Source: Earliella scabrosa (lineage: Eukaryota > Basidiomycota > Agaricomycetes > Polyporales > Polyporaceae). Taken from it: DNA of 64,000 bases. Position numbers and translations under genes: made by a program. How positions within the stretch are numbered: position 1 is the first letter of the stretch; each line of letters begins with the position of its first letter. Location: contig JABYQQ010000031.1 in the NCBI GenBank assembly GCA_022605405.1, positions 62,001-126,000 on the forward strand. Direction: 5' to 3'. Shown here piece after piece: positions 36,317 to 47,645 of the stretch. A model generated the notes under the pieces. The model was not told where the DNA came from. It saw only the letters and a program-made list of their open reading frames with translations, and searched no databases.

Positions 36317-38193
36317 CGCCACAAGACCCTGCTCCTGCTCCGCCCGAAGCTGAACCGCAGCCGCCGCAACCACAACAGCCTCCGCCGCCTCCCGCTCAGA
36401 TTCCTAAGCCGAATCATCGTCGCGGACGTCATCCTCCTGCCGCAGGAGATGCCCCTCCTCCTCGTCGCTCTGAGCGACAGACCAAGGGTGTCCCTTCAAA
36501 GGCACGGACCGAGGACAACGTGTACGGTGATGAACCTCCCGCTCAGATAGATGCTAGGACCGATGCGGATGGTGAACAGGCTGAGGCACAATCAATACTC
36601 GCGTTTATCCATTACTCTCGGTACAAGTCTGGTATTCCTGAGCACCATAAGGATGCCATGGCTAGACCGGATAGCGAACATTGGAAAGCGGCTGAGCGAG
36701 CAGAGTACGAATCACTAATGGCTAATAAGACATGGGTCTTGGTTCCTCGCCCAAAGGACCGATCCGTCGTCACATGCCGTTGGGTCTATGATCGGAAGTC
36801 AGATGGCCGCTACAAAGCACGTCTCGTAGCTAGGGGATTCACGCAAGTCTATGGGAAGGATTACCACGAAACCTTCTCACCCGTCGCTCGTTTCGAGTCC
36901 ATCCGTTATCTCTTTGCGCATGCTGCCCTAGAGGACTGGGACGTCGACGCGATGGATGTAAAGACTGCGTTCCTCAATGGCGACCTTGACGAGGAGGTCT
37001 ACATGGAACAACCGGAAGGGTGGGTCGCGAAAGGCAAAGAGGATCACGTTTGTCTGCTTAAGAAGGCCATCTACGGTCTCAAGCAAGCCTCGCGCCAGTG
37101 GAATGTCAAAATCCACGACTCGCTCGTCCAACAGGGATTTGTTCGGACGTACTCTGATGCCGGAGTCTACGTATATCGCCGACAAGGGGGGGATTCAGAC
37201 CCTGATCATGTCACTATCATTGTCTTGTATGTCGACGACCTACTTCTCATGGGGAAAAGTCGTGTACAGATTGACAAGGTCAAGAAGGCGCTAGGCAAGC
37301 AGTACAAGATGACGGACTTAGGTCCGGTACAGCGATTCCTTGGTCTACGCATACGTCGAGATCGTCAAGCTAAGACACTCGACATCGACCAGGAAGAGTA
37401 CATCGAGGCTATTCTGGAGAACCATCAGATGGCTAACTGTACGCCTGTGCGCACTCCTCTTCCCTCTGGTGCCGTGCTCGAAGCCGCTCAGACGGAGGCA
37501 TCGGCAAAACTTCTCAAGCGTTTCCAGAGCTTGATGGGCAGTCTTCTCTATGCCTGTCTTGGGACGCGACCCGACATCGCGTTTGCCATCAGCCGTCTCG
37601 GAAAATACAGCGCTAACCCCTCGGAAGCACATCTTCACTATCTCCAATACGTGCTTCGCTATCTCCGGGGGACTTCACATTATCGTCTGCGCTATGACGG
37701 AGCGTCTAATGCCGGTTTGATCGCGTTTTCCGATTCAGACTGGGCAGAGGATCGCGATGATAGGCACTCGCAAACTGGCTTCATCTTCAAGATGGCAGGT
37801 GGTGCAATCTCATGGGCGACGCGACGGCAGCCGACGATTTCGCTCTCTTCTACTGAGGCGGAATACAAGGCAGCGTCAGACACCAGCCGTCAGATGATGT
37901 GGCTAAGGACGTTTGGAGATGAGTTAGGGGACGACATGAGTGCGTCTACGCCCATGTGTATGGATAACCATGGCGCGATCTTCCTCTCTGAGAACCCAGC
38001 CATCGACAGGCGTACCAAGCACATAGAGGTCCACTACCATTTTGTGCGCGAGTATCTCGCCAGTGGGAGTATGGACATCTATTACATCGCAAGCAAGGAG
38101 AATCTGGCAGATGCGCTAACGAAGAATGTCACCTTCTCTGTGGTTGACTACTTCGTACAGCACTCTGGTCTCATTTCTTCCTCCGCGTCTTGA
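36317..38193 (+). CDS. Copia gag-pol polyprotein, 3' part (reverse transcriptase, RNase H)
   Basis: Continues the frame interrupted at 30204. Proline-rich linker, then the reverse transcriptase with WVYDRKSDG, KARLVARGF, DVKTAFLNGDL and the catalytic YVDDLL (about 37228). The RNase H has SDSDWAEDRDDRHS, SSTEAEYKA, the DNHGAI motif and a C-terminal KENLADALTKN. No stop or frameshift to the TGA at 38191-38193. Domain order after integrase confirms Ty1/Copia. Because the hAT separates it from its own start, it is not translated as a polyprotein in the present configuration. Confidence 0.93.
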
Positions 38194-38204
38194 ACGAGTG
38201 GGAG

Positions 38205-38803
38205 TGTTGAACAATGGACTACGAACAGTAGACGCGCATTAGGCGCTATGGGCACTGCTTCTTACGATAGATCTTAGGCTGTGCTTCTTTCTTTCCATAT
38301 TAGGTATACGTTGTACGATACACATGGTTACTAGGCTTCTCTTTTGTCCAGTCCATTCCAGTGCGTTCTTCTACGCTCCGGACTCTTCTTAGACTGTTCC
38401 AGATCGTCCTTGTGACCATACTTTGTTCTCCATTTGTCGTTATCTTTGTTCTGTCTGAGTCATCCTTCGTCGCTCCTTACTCATCCTCGACTCACTCTGA
38501 CTCAGACACATCACATGCCCTCCTTACTATCGCTTACTCATGCAGCTCCTTTACGGTATATAAGGAGGACTCTCTGGGACTCGTCTCCTCAGTCTTTCAC
38601 TCACTGACTGAGGAGTAAGTACTCGTCTTACCTATGCGTTCATATGCTCTTACTTACAAGTACCTGTGTAGCTTGTCTGTCCGCTCACTTACTAGGTACT
38701 TGGCATTATGCTAATATAGTCTTTCACTCACTGACTGAGGACTTGTCTGTCCGCTCACTTACTAGTCGCTTGCGACATCGCCTCACAGGTTCTCACTCCA
38801 TCA
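38205..38803 (+). repeat. 3' LTR of the Copia element
   Basis: Reads the same as the 5' LTR throughout by eye. It is preceded by a short purine stretch (GTGGGAG, 38198-38204) that would serve as the polypurine primer, and followed by the target duplication TTTAG. The hairpin lies at 38585-38615 and the block pair at 38591-38764. Confidence 0.93.
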
Positions 38804-40683
38804 TTTAGAATGTGTGTTCGCACTGCGTGGCACACACCCACGCCACTACGTCACACGCAGTGTATGTCGATCTTTCTATGTGACTCCCCTCGACAGTGGC
38901 ACATCGATATCCGCCCGCGCGTCGCGCTGCGCGCAGCTGCTACCGCTCGGGGAGCGACGCCTGCGCCTCACGATTCGAACGGACCTTGATGGACGCTCTG
39001 TCGTATCTGGATGCAGGGTCCTGCTCGGAGGGGAAAGTTCAGACCTCCTGGCATGCGCTTCTGAACCAGCGACCCCGTTTACAGTCTGGCCCCACCACCT
39101 TCCGCACCAGATGCGGGACTCGGAAGAGATCCGGACACTTGGATGTCTCCTCCGAGGAGTCGGGAGGCCGCCGCGGAGGGTACGTAGCGCATGCGTGCCG
39201 TACGCGAATAACCAATAGCCCGCGGCGGAGAAGGTTAGCCTTTGAGGCTGGGGTTCCTGCTGCGGCGAGGCGGCGCCCAGCCGCCACGAGCGCCGAAAGG
39301 TATGGTCTGGAGTATGTCGCAGGGTTAAACCAAGTCTAGGGTTGAGGGTTCTGGTTTTCAGTGTGAGCATATATTAGATAAGATTTTGGGGGTCGGGACG
39401 AGTCCTCAGGCAGTCCAACGCGGATCGCCCCCGCTCCTGCTCCCTGCCTCCAGCACTCTGCGACACCTGCCCTCCTCAGTCCCCGTTCATTCTGTGCCCG
39501 ACGCCGTAAAACAGGCTCGCAAGCTATTCGCACAAACTAGTGAGTGTCTAATAGTCATGTCGAGCTCGCTGCTGAGCTGGGTCAACGACGCTCTCGCTGC
39601 ATAGCTCTCTTTACCGAATGTGGTTCCTGACGACGTTGTACCAGTCACTCGCAACTGGGTGACTATCCATCCGTAAGGCATCTAGGACGATTTGTCCCAG
39701 ATGTCGGAGTCTGAATCTCAGTGACCTGTCACTTGTAAGGACCCGTTCTAAACCGTAACGCACGGTTGGACCAAATCCATGTCTTTGAGTCTAGATTTTG
39801 AAAAGCGGGATATGACGGCAGACGCGCATAGTTGATCCTACCCGTATGCCATATACAGGCTGGCCAGGTCGTCGCAAACCCGCTTAACACCGTTTGAAAC
39901 CTAGGATTCCTAAATCATGGTCTGGGTAGGGGGGTCGACCCCCCTCCCAGATTTTAGAGTTTGGTCCCGGATGGAGCTTCTAAGCGGGATTTACGATTGA
40001 TGAGGTAACGAAGAAATCGTCCTTTATGTCGACATTGCCTGTCACGATGATTCGACCCCGTGGGAACTATATTTAAACTCCGATTACTCAAGCCTTATGC
40101 TTACATCAGCACTTGTAACTAAATTTCTTATGGGTATAAGCCCTAAGCCAGGGTTAGGTCCAGCACATAGGGTTGGACAGGCGCCCATCACGACAATGGT
40201 TGTGTACTGAGTTTTAAGTACCATAACTTCTCAATACCTAAGTGCTAATCACATTAGCTAGTTACTACACTGTTGCTGTAGATGACTTGCAAACATACTG
40301 TGCTTTATGGTACTGGCTGTCAGCTTGGCAGTCACTGCTGGACAGGCCTCCGTTGCAGCAGAGGCCTGCTCAGCAATGGGCGTCTACTAGTAGTCATACC
40401 TGCTTGTATATGAAAAGTATAGACATCTGGTTTAAAATGAGTATTCTTCATGACTTCAAGCAATTTTTATACTGCTCAATAGTCATCATTGCTACTATAC
40501 ATCTCAAACCCTAATCTCATCAATCGATTCTGCCAGAAATGGCCCACTTCCAACCAAGTTTGGACTAAAGGTCGAGACGGGGTCTTGTCACGCTAGATCT
40601 CCGACATCTCCCCGGTCTAGGATTTGGGAGGTCTAAACAATTCGTACGCGGCTTACGGATAGTCACCCACTCTACCATCAATT
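38804..40683. other. Intergenic, with a GC hairpin
   Basis: No gene supported. 39929-39944 is a perfect 16-bp palindrome (GGGGGGTCGACCCCCC) extended by further near-complementary bases to about 39921-39950. 40250-40510 is AT-rich. The last part should include the promoter of family member C, whose ATG is at 40684. Confidence 0.4.
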
Positions 40684-40944
40684 ATGGTCAAACCTCCTCC
40701 CTCCCCCAAGAAGGCGAAGTATCAGAACATGGGACCTGGCGGCACATCACATTCGCTGCCGAAGATCAGCGCCCTCACAATTCACCCTAAGACAACGGAC
40801 TCAGCCTCTGCGAGGTGGGTGTCGGACATCAGGGAAGGCGATAAAGTAAGTTTCCATGCACTCGTGTACAAGGCCAGTGAGCTGATCGCCACCGCTCAGA
40901 TGACCACTACGAACGCCAAGGAGCAATACATTCTCGATTACGAG

Positions 40945-42115
40945 TGTCGCGACCTGGGGTCAAGCGAGACGAGGAGGGAACGACGAGGCGAGCGAGGGCG
41001 TCCGACGAGCGCTTGTGCAGCGAGAGTGGAGCAAGGCTCAACACGCAGGGCTGGAGACAAGTTGTATTGAGCGAAGTATCTACAGCGAAGTACAGAGGAG
41101 GCTTACCTGGAGACAAGAGGTCGAAACTGAGGTCTCCAGGTAGCAAGTGCTAGGACTTATATCTACAGTTAGAACAATAGCGCTGGGAGAACAATAGAAC
41201 AATAGCGTGACGGAACAATGGAGGAAGTACAATGGTGCGACGACAATTGTGTCCGGAACAAAGGAGAAGAAACAAAAGGGTGTCTTGGGGATGAAAGTAC
41301 AATGGGGATTGTGGACAATAGAAACAGTGAACGGTCATGAACGGTGGTTAGTTGTAGTGTTGCAGGGTCCGGTCAAGTTCGGTTTTTTGACCTCTCCGGA
41401 GATAACCGGACTTTTAACCGAACTTGACCAGTCCAATTTGAGAGAACCGGACCAAATGTTCGGTTCTACCATAACCGAACCGAACCTCGGTCCGGTTCTC
41501 GGTTATGACCGGTCCTTGACTGGTTGAAAAGCGGCTGTGCTGAAATTTCAACTTTTGCTGAAAACGTAGCCCAGAGCCGTGGGAATCTAACGGTATATAT
41601 AACTATATATTTTGAATCAAAACTGAACGTGCTATGTTCAAAATAAACTTGCCCATATTGGGACAGATGGTTTGTTTTCGGAGTTTTCCGCGGGCGCTTA
41701 GGCGCTAGACCCGGCGCCTATGCTACCAGATTGGGTGTGTTGGCATTTGTCAGCTCAAAAGCCAGCCCATCTGTCCCAAAATGGGCAAGTTTATTTTGAT
41801 TATAGCACCCTCAATTCCCATTCAAAGTATATAGTGTTATATACCGTTGGAATCGTAGAATTATTGGCTACAATATGGGGTACTATTTGTACCAGTTCAT
41901 GACCGGTCGGGACCGGTTATGGACCGGTTCTGATATACGGCTGAAAAAAATAACTGGAACTGAACCGATAACTTGACTGATAATTTTCCGGTTCTGGTCC
42001 GGTTCTTTTCAGTTCTGGTCAGGTCATTTTGCAGTTCTCGACCGGTCGTAGGACTGGACCCTGCAACACTAGTTAGTTGGGCGCTTCCCTAGGCGCTGAG
42101 GGACCGTTCGTGACA
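40945..42115 (-). repeat. 3' LTR of the Gypsy element, split by a hAT relic
   Basis: Starts TGTCACGAACGG and ends GGTCGCGACA on the minus strand. The 717-bp insertion plus its 8-bp duplication account for the whole length difference from the 5' LTR (446 bp). Two substitutions relative to the 5' LTR were noticed, at about 41040 and 41182. Confidence 0.92.
41355..42071. mobile_element. Non-autonomous hAT element, 717 bp
   Basis: Terminal inverted repeats TAGTGTTGCAGGGTCC, target duplication GTTAGTTG (41347-41354 and 42072-42079). No coding capacity. The ends are packed with GACCGGTC-like inverted repeats. The intact 5' LTR at about 53638-53645 shows the unfilled site. Same family as the 716-bp element at 55108. 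Confidence 0.93.
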
Positions 42116-42118
42116 GTA

Positions 42119-42131
42119 CCCCCCTCCTAAG
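42119..42131 (-). other. Polypurine tract of the Gypsy element
   Basis: On the minus strand a run TTAGGAGGGGGG lies three bases before the 3' LTR, the expected plus-strand primer for reverse transcription. Confidence 0.6.
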
Positions 42132-42141
42132 GCTCGTGTCC

Positions 42142-45100
42142 TCATGAGCGACGCTTCTTGGGGATGTAGGGTTTGTGAGGTCCATCAGCGTCGGGATGTC
42201 TGGTGTGGAACGCCTCTACCAGCTCAGCAGCATGTTCAACATCGGCTGCATCCTCCCAAGAGTCATTCTCCGGACCCCATCCTTTCCATCAGACCAAGTA
42301 CTGCAGCTTGTGCCATCTGCCCCACCGGCGCGAGTTACGGATTTCCTCCACCTCGTATTCTTCCTCGCCCTCAACCTCGATTGGGGCTGGTTCAGGAGGG
42401 ACCCGTCCTGGCAGTGTACTCTGCTTGTGTGCGTGAAGGAGGGAGACATGGAACACCGGATGGATCTTCATTGTGTGGGGCAACTTGAGTTCGTATGCAA
42501 GTTCACCAACACGCCGTACAACTGGATACGGGCCTGCGAACTTGTCGGCGAGCTTCTTAGGGATGTCTGAGAACCTCAAGTTGCGCGTGTCCAGCCACAC
42601 GTTCTGTCCAGGTGTGAACGTCGGAGTGTCCTGCGCATGGCGGTCGAAGTACTCCTTCATACGCTCTGCTGCCAGTGTCAATGCAGCGGTGGCGTCCTCG
42701 CGTGCCTTGGCAAGTTCTGCGAGTCGTTCGTTGGCTGCAGGTACTTGTGTGTCCGGGTTGGCAGGTACCAGGAACTGCGGTTCATATCCGTACATCAGGA
42801 AGAAGGGGGAGTACCCAGTCGATGAGTGAACTCTGGCGTTGAGTGCGTACTCCGCGATGGGGAGCCACTTGACCCAGTCATCTCGTCGTTGACTGCAGAA
42901 CGCTCGCAGGTACGCCTCTACTTCCTGATTGAATCGCTCCGACTGTCCGTCGGTCTGGGGATGGTATGCAGTGGACAGGGCACTCTCGATGCCTAAGCCC
43001 TTTAGAATGGCACGGAACAGGTCTGCAGTAGGGAAAAGCACGGGTATACCCGCGGGTTTTCGCGGGTTTTGGCTTGTAGCCCTTCCCGAGAGCTTTCGAA
43101 CGGTACCAAGATCGTGCAAAACGGACCAGAATTGAGGGAGATATCTTGAAAACAATCCTGCAAGGTTTTGGAGCAAACCATCAAAAATTGTGACCTGGAG
43201 CGTGACAACAATGTCACCAGTGCCCCTCACAGGTGGTCACCCGCCATACCCGTGGCCCCCGTGACATTGTTGTCACGCTCCAGGTCACAGTTCTTGATGG
43301 TTTGCTCTGAAACTTTGTAGGATTGTTTATTCAATATCTCCCTCAATTCTGGTCCGTTTTGGATGATCCTGATACCGTTTGGAAGCGATGCGCAAGGGCT
43401 ACAAGGCTTTGGCGCTCGCTAAGCGCCTAATACCCGTGCTATTCCCTAGTCTGCAGCGAACTGGGGGCCTCGGTCCGAGATGATCTTTCGGGGCAGCCCA
43501 TGCAGACGGAAGTATTCCCGAATGAAGACGTCTGCTGCTCCTCCGGCATCGATCTCGTCGCTGCAAGGTACCAGGTGCACCAGCTTTCCGTGCCTGTCTG
43601 CCATGAGTTGGATCACATTGTGGCCATCGATCTCAGGAAGGCCGACAATGTAGTCACAAGTGACGATTTGTCCGGGCCTCTCAGGGATTTCGTTGGGCTT
43701 GAGAAGACCTTGAGGTCGACTTCGTACGGGTTTAGTGCGTCGACAAGTGTCGCACGTCCCCACGTACTCTTTGACGAATTTGCCCATCCCTGGCCACCAG
43801 TAGTTGCGCGATACCAACTCGAGCGTTTTCCACTGCCCTGGGTGTCCCGCAGGAGGTAGATCGTGGTGAAGTCGGACGATCTCAGTGCGGAGTGCCTCAT
43901 CTTTCGGTACATAGACCTTTCCTCGGTAGAGGATGAGGCCTTGCTCGACATTCCAATCGACGAGGTCACTCTGGAGTCGCGCTGGTCCCAGCTTCTCCAC
44001 TTTCTGTAGAGCTTCTGCTACCTCCTGTTCCCGTTGGGAGCAAGTGCGAATACACTTTAGCAGGGCTTTGTCGGCCACTACTGCGTTGTGTCCTCTACGA
44101 GCTGCCAGCAGTCTGAACTGCTCCGGTCGTAGCACGATCTGGTCTAGGTTGTCATCGGCATCATCCTTCTGGTGATCAGGACGCCTGGAGAGCGCGTCTG
44201 CACGTCCGTTGGATGTGCCAGGTTTGTGCGTGATCTCGAAGTCAAACCTAGACAGATACAGTGCCCATCGCACCTGTCTACGAGTGAGATGTTGTGCAGT
44301 ACGCCAATATTCGAGATTCTTGTGGTCTGATTGAATCTCGAAACGCCGTGGTAACCCTTCCAGGTAGTGGCGCCAGGCCTCTAAGGCCCGTATGATCGCA
44401 AGCATCTCTTTATCGTAGATCTCGTAGTTGCGCTCCGCCTCACTCATGGACTCGGAGTGAAAGGCGACCGGGTGCCATTTGCCATCGTCCTGTAGCTGTG
44501 CAAGTACCCCACCCGTTGCATATCCCGAGGCGTCCACCTCAATGCGTGTGTCTTTGGTCGGGTCGTACATGCACAGTACTGGGTTCTGGACAAAGCGACG
44601 CTTCAGCTCGTCAAAGGCGTCCTGTTCCTCCTGTCCCCACTGCCAGGGCATGTTGCCTGTGAGACGATCCAAGGGTTTGCAAATGCGACTGAAGTCCTGG
44701 ATGAATCTGCGATAGAAATTCGCAAATCCTCGGAACTTCCGGACATCAGACGCATTGCGCGGAGTAGGCCACTCCTGAATACCCTTTACTTTTACAGGAT
44801 CCATCTCGACACGGTTGTGGGACACCAGAACACCGAGGTACTCGACCTTGGGGACCTCAAACTCGCATTTCTCCGGCTTGCAGAATAGATCGTGCTCTGC
44901 CAATCTTTTCAGGACCTCGCGTGTAACGGCGTGATGTGTCTCAAGGTCGTTGGAGAAGATCAGGATGTCGTCTAAGTAGATCGTGATCTTTCCTTCGACA
45001 ATGAGGTCCTTAAAGATGTCGTTCATGTAAGCCGAGAAGGTGCTAGGCAAGTTGGTCAACCCAAAGAACATCACGTTTGGTTCGAAAAGCCCCCGGTTCG

Positions 45101-46508
45101 TGACGAACGCAGCTTTCCACTCATCTCCCGTCTTAATCCGGATGTTGTTGTATCCCCAACGGATGTCCAACTTAGTGAAGACCTTGGCTTGTTTGAGTCG
45201 ATCCACCAGCTCTGAGACGAGAGGAATCGGGTACCGATTCTTCACCGTAATCTCGTTGAGCCGACGGTAGTCCTGTACGGGTCGCAGACTACCGTCCTTC
45301 TTTTTGATGAAGAAGAAGGGTGACGAAATGGGCGACTTCGACTCGCTGATGTAGCCTTTAGCCAGGTTCTCCTGCAGGAACTTATCTAGTTCTACCTGCT
45401 CGTTGGGGGAAAGGGGATACACTCGTGAATGGAACATCTTGGCCTCTGGTACCAGTTCAATTGCGTGGTCGTACGGTCCGTGCTCGGGGAGCCGTTCCGA
45501 CGCATCCTTGGAGAACACGCGTAGATACTGGTGATACCGTTCGGGCACAATCTGTTCCACCGGGCGCACTTCCTTCTTCTGGTACTCCTGTTCTGCAAGC
45601 TGCTGCGAGTATGTGTAGCCAGCCATTGCAAACAGTTGTGGGGCGTTGGACAAGGCATGTCCTTGCTCCCAGGAGTACAGAAGGGCGTCCTCCGAGTTAT
45701 CCCATTCAACCGGTATACTCGACGGGGTGGTCGGTCCGAGGTCCTCCTCAACCATTACCGTGGCCCGTATCTTCCCTACTCTCTTAACCTTCCGCGTTTG
45801 CCGAGTACTTTGACGCCCCGTAGGCCTAACCCCCGTATCACGCGTGTCCGTCTGAGCAGGCGGTTGGTCTTTCAAGCAGGGTCGACACGACGCAGGACAT
45901 CTGGACAGCTTCAACGTCCCTTGATCCCAATCAACCTTGGGGTTGTGTTTGCGTAACCAGTCCAGTCCAATAATGATGTCCTCCATGCCAATGTCCGTGA
46001 CCGTGAACACCACCTTCTCTCGGTGTGTTCCTATCTCCAATTCCAGGATGGCAACATCTGTGATCGTGCCATCACGATTCAGAGTTCCATCGATGTTGTA
46101 CAGCGGTATTGGCGTAGCCAACTTCCGCGTAACCACACGGTTCTCCTTGACGAACCGTCTACTCAGGAAGGTTGTAGTGGCGCCACTGTCCACCATGGCC
46201 ACGACCTCCTTCCGGTGCTGCTTGCCGATTAGCTGTACTGGGACGTGAAAGTGTTGGCCATCACGATCTAGTTCATAGATAATCCCGGACCCGAGTACAG
46301 CAAACCGACTATTCGTACAAGGACCTACACCCGCAGCCGCTAGTGAGGTCCGGATCAAAAATCCTCCGTCTTCTCTGCCGCTTTCACAGAGGCCAGCTGT
46401 TCCTGCAGCTGCTTCAGCTTGGCCTCCATTTGCTCGAATTGGGCGGCGGAGATTTTCTTGGCCTTGCAGTTGCGTGCAATGTGCCCTGGTTTGCCGCACT
46501 TGAAGCAC
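42142..46508 (-). pseudogene. Gypsy pol: protease, reverse transcriptase, RNase H, integrase, chromodomain
   Basis: Frame -1 to gag. Protease with VDSGATTTFLS (about 46180), reverse transcriptase with KKKDGSLRPVQDYRRLN and YLDDILIF (about 44980), RNase H with EVDASGYATGG. The integrase has HHCC (HHDLPPAGHPG ... CDTCRRTK) and the DRG of the catalytic core, where a 420-bp hAT relic (43029-43448) splits it. The frame resumes with ALSTAYHPQTDGQSERFNQE. The C-terminus has an HPVFHVSLLH segment and a chromodomain (EYEVEEIRNSRR ... WKGWGPENDSWE), with a TGA at 42289-42291 where most chromodomains have lysine. The original stop is at 42142-42144. Removing the relic would rejoin the integrase in frame, so only the chromodomain nonsense codon is a point lesion. 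Confidence 0.9.
43029..43448. mobile_element. Fold-back non-autonomous hAT element, 420 bp
   Basis: Terminal repeats TAGGGAA(A/T)AGCACGGGTA, 8-bp target duplication GTCTGCAG (43021-43028 and 43449-43456). Almost the whole element is two inverted arms meeting at about 43220-43260, including GACCTGGAGCGTGACAACAA and its complement, so a transcript would fold into one long hairpin. No coding capacity. Confidence 0.92.
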
Positions 46509-47640
46509 GTGCGGGTCTCCGATTGCTGGTCGGTGCTCGTACCAGCGATCTGTTCCTTGGCCTTCCCTTTGAAGGGACGGAACTTGCTGGCCTCGATGGA
46601 AGCGAGGCCCTGGCTGATCTCAAGGGCCTCCTTCTGCATCTTGGCGAAGGTCGAGACGTCGCGTCCGCTGGTGATGAGGGCGGTGCGCAACTGCTCAGGG
46701 AGGCCATCTCGGTAGCGCATGCGCTTGTCCTCTTCTCCAAGACCCGTCCGAGCGGCGACCGCGTTAAACTTGGCCGTCCACTCTTTGACGGTAGCCATCT
46801 TGGGACGCTGTGCCCCTCGATTGAGCTGTCGGAGCTCCTCATACGCCGAGGCCTTGTCATCGACGGCGCAGAAGTGGGCTTTGAAGTCCACCTCGAAGGC
46901 CGCGAAATCGGCCCAGCAGGGCTGCGAGCCCCTCAACTGTGCGTAGTAGGGCAGCACCCAGATTGCCGCGTCATCCTTGAGGAAACCCAGAATCATCTGG
47001 AACTTCAGGTCGTTCGTGACTGCAGTGGGAAGGTTGTCGAAGAACGCCTTGGCCCGCGAGAGGAAGGCGAGAGCAGCGATGGGGTCCTTGCCATGGTACG
47101 GCTCAGGGGCGAGCAGCTTGACCAGGGCGTCGGGGATGGTGGTGGAGCCAGACATGGTGGTGGATTGGGAGGTCTGTACGGCTACCGGTGTAGCGGTTGT
47201 TACAGGTTGTGCGACCTGCGGCGTGGGTTGAGCAACCTGTGGCAGAGGCTGCGCTGTGGTGGGGGAGGGAGGGCGCGCGGATGGAACGGGTTTGGCAGGC
47301 GGGGAGTTGAGGATGATAGTGGTTGCGGGTTCTTGGGCAGGCTGACTTGGTCCCGCAACAGCTGGGCCTGGAGAGGATGCGCGTCGTTCCTGTAAGCGTT
47401 GGGCAACGAGTGCAACGCCGGGGAGGGCAGTGGTAGGGGTAGGAGGAGTGTTGGCGCGACTGGGAACACGACTAGGGGGACGAGAGGTAGTGCGGGTGAC
47501 TGGTTGTGTTACAGGGAGACCAAAGATCGCCCAGATAACGTTGGCGTTATGTTCAGTGCACTTCTCGAGGTCGTGCTCTGTGAGAGTCTGCTGGGGTGCT
47601 GCCCGGCCGCGGTTTGGGCACGGTTGGTTGCCACAGACTT
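46355..47640 (-). pseudogene. Gypsy gag, N-terminus lost to an insertion
   Basis: Structural protein of the virus-like particle. It reads from the junction near 47640 (FKVCGNQPCPNRG) through a proline/threonine-rich region, a capsid-like helical part (PEPYHGKDPIAALAFLSRAK, VKEWTAKFNAVAARTG, YRDGLPEQLRTAL) and a CCHC knuckle (CFKCGKPGHIARNC, about 46490-46531) to TGA at 46355-46357. Codons upstream of about 47640 in the same frame belong to the Plavaka fragment. The stop is preceded by a run of five T (46357-46361, counting the T of TGA), and pol continues in the -1 frame at that point. Confidence 0.85.
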
Positions 47641-47645
47641 TAAAG

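Larger units (their letters stand above)
26271..38803 (+). mobile_element. Ty1/Copia LTR retrotransposon carrying a nested hAT element
   Basis: Two 599-bp LTRs (26271-26869 and 38205-38803) in which I saw no differences, each starting TGTTGAAC and ending CCATCA, flanked by the target duplication TTTAG (26266-26270 and 38804-38808). Without the 6.1-kb hAT insertion the element is about 6.4 kb. It has a tRNA-type primer binding site directly after the 5' LTR, a purine-rich stretch before the 3' LTR, and one long gag-pol frame in Copia order (gag, protease, integrase, reverse transcriptase, RNase H). Apparently identical LTRs imply a recent insertion, and the hAT arrived later still. Confidence 0.96.

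Noticed and set aside
39325..39365. Telomere-like GGGTT runs
   Set aside because: A few irregular units (GGGTTAAA, AGGGTTGAGGGTT) without a regular TTAGGG array.
40945..41070. Continuation of gene C's open frame into the sequence after 40944
   Set aside because: Those codons lie in the Gypsy LTR; the same sequence occurs at 53236 outside any such gene.
46343..47395. 350-codon open frame on the plus strand
   Set aside because: Antisense shadow of the Gypsy gag gene, whose zinc knuckle and capsid segments are clear on the other strand.
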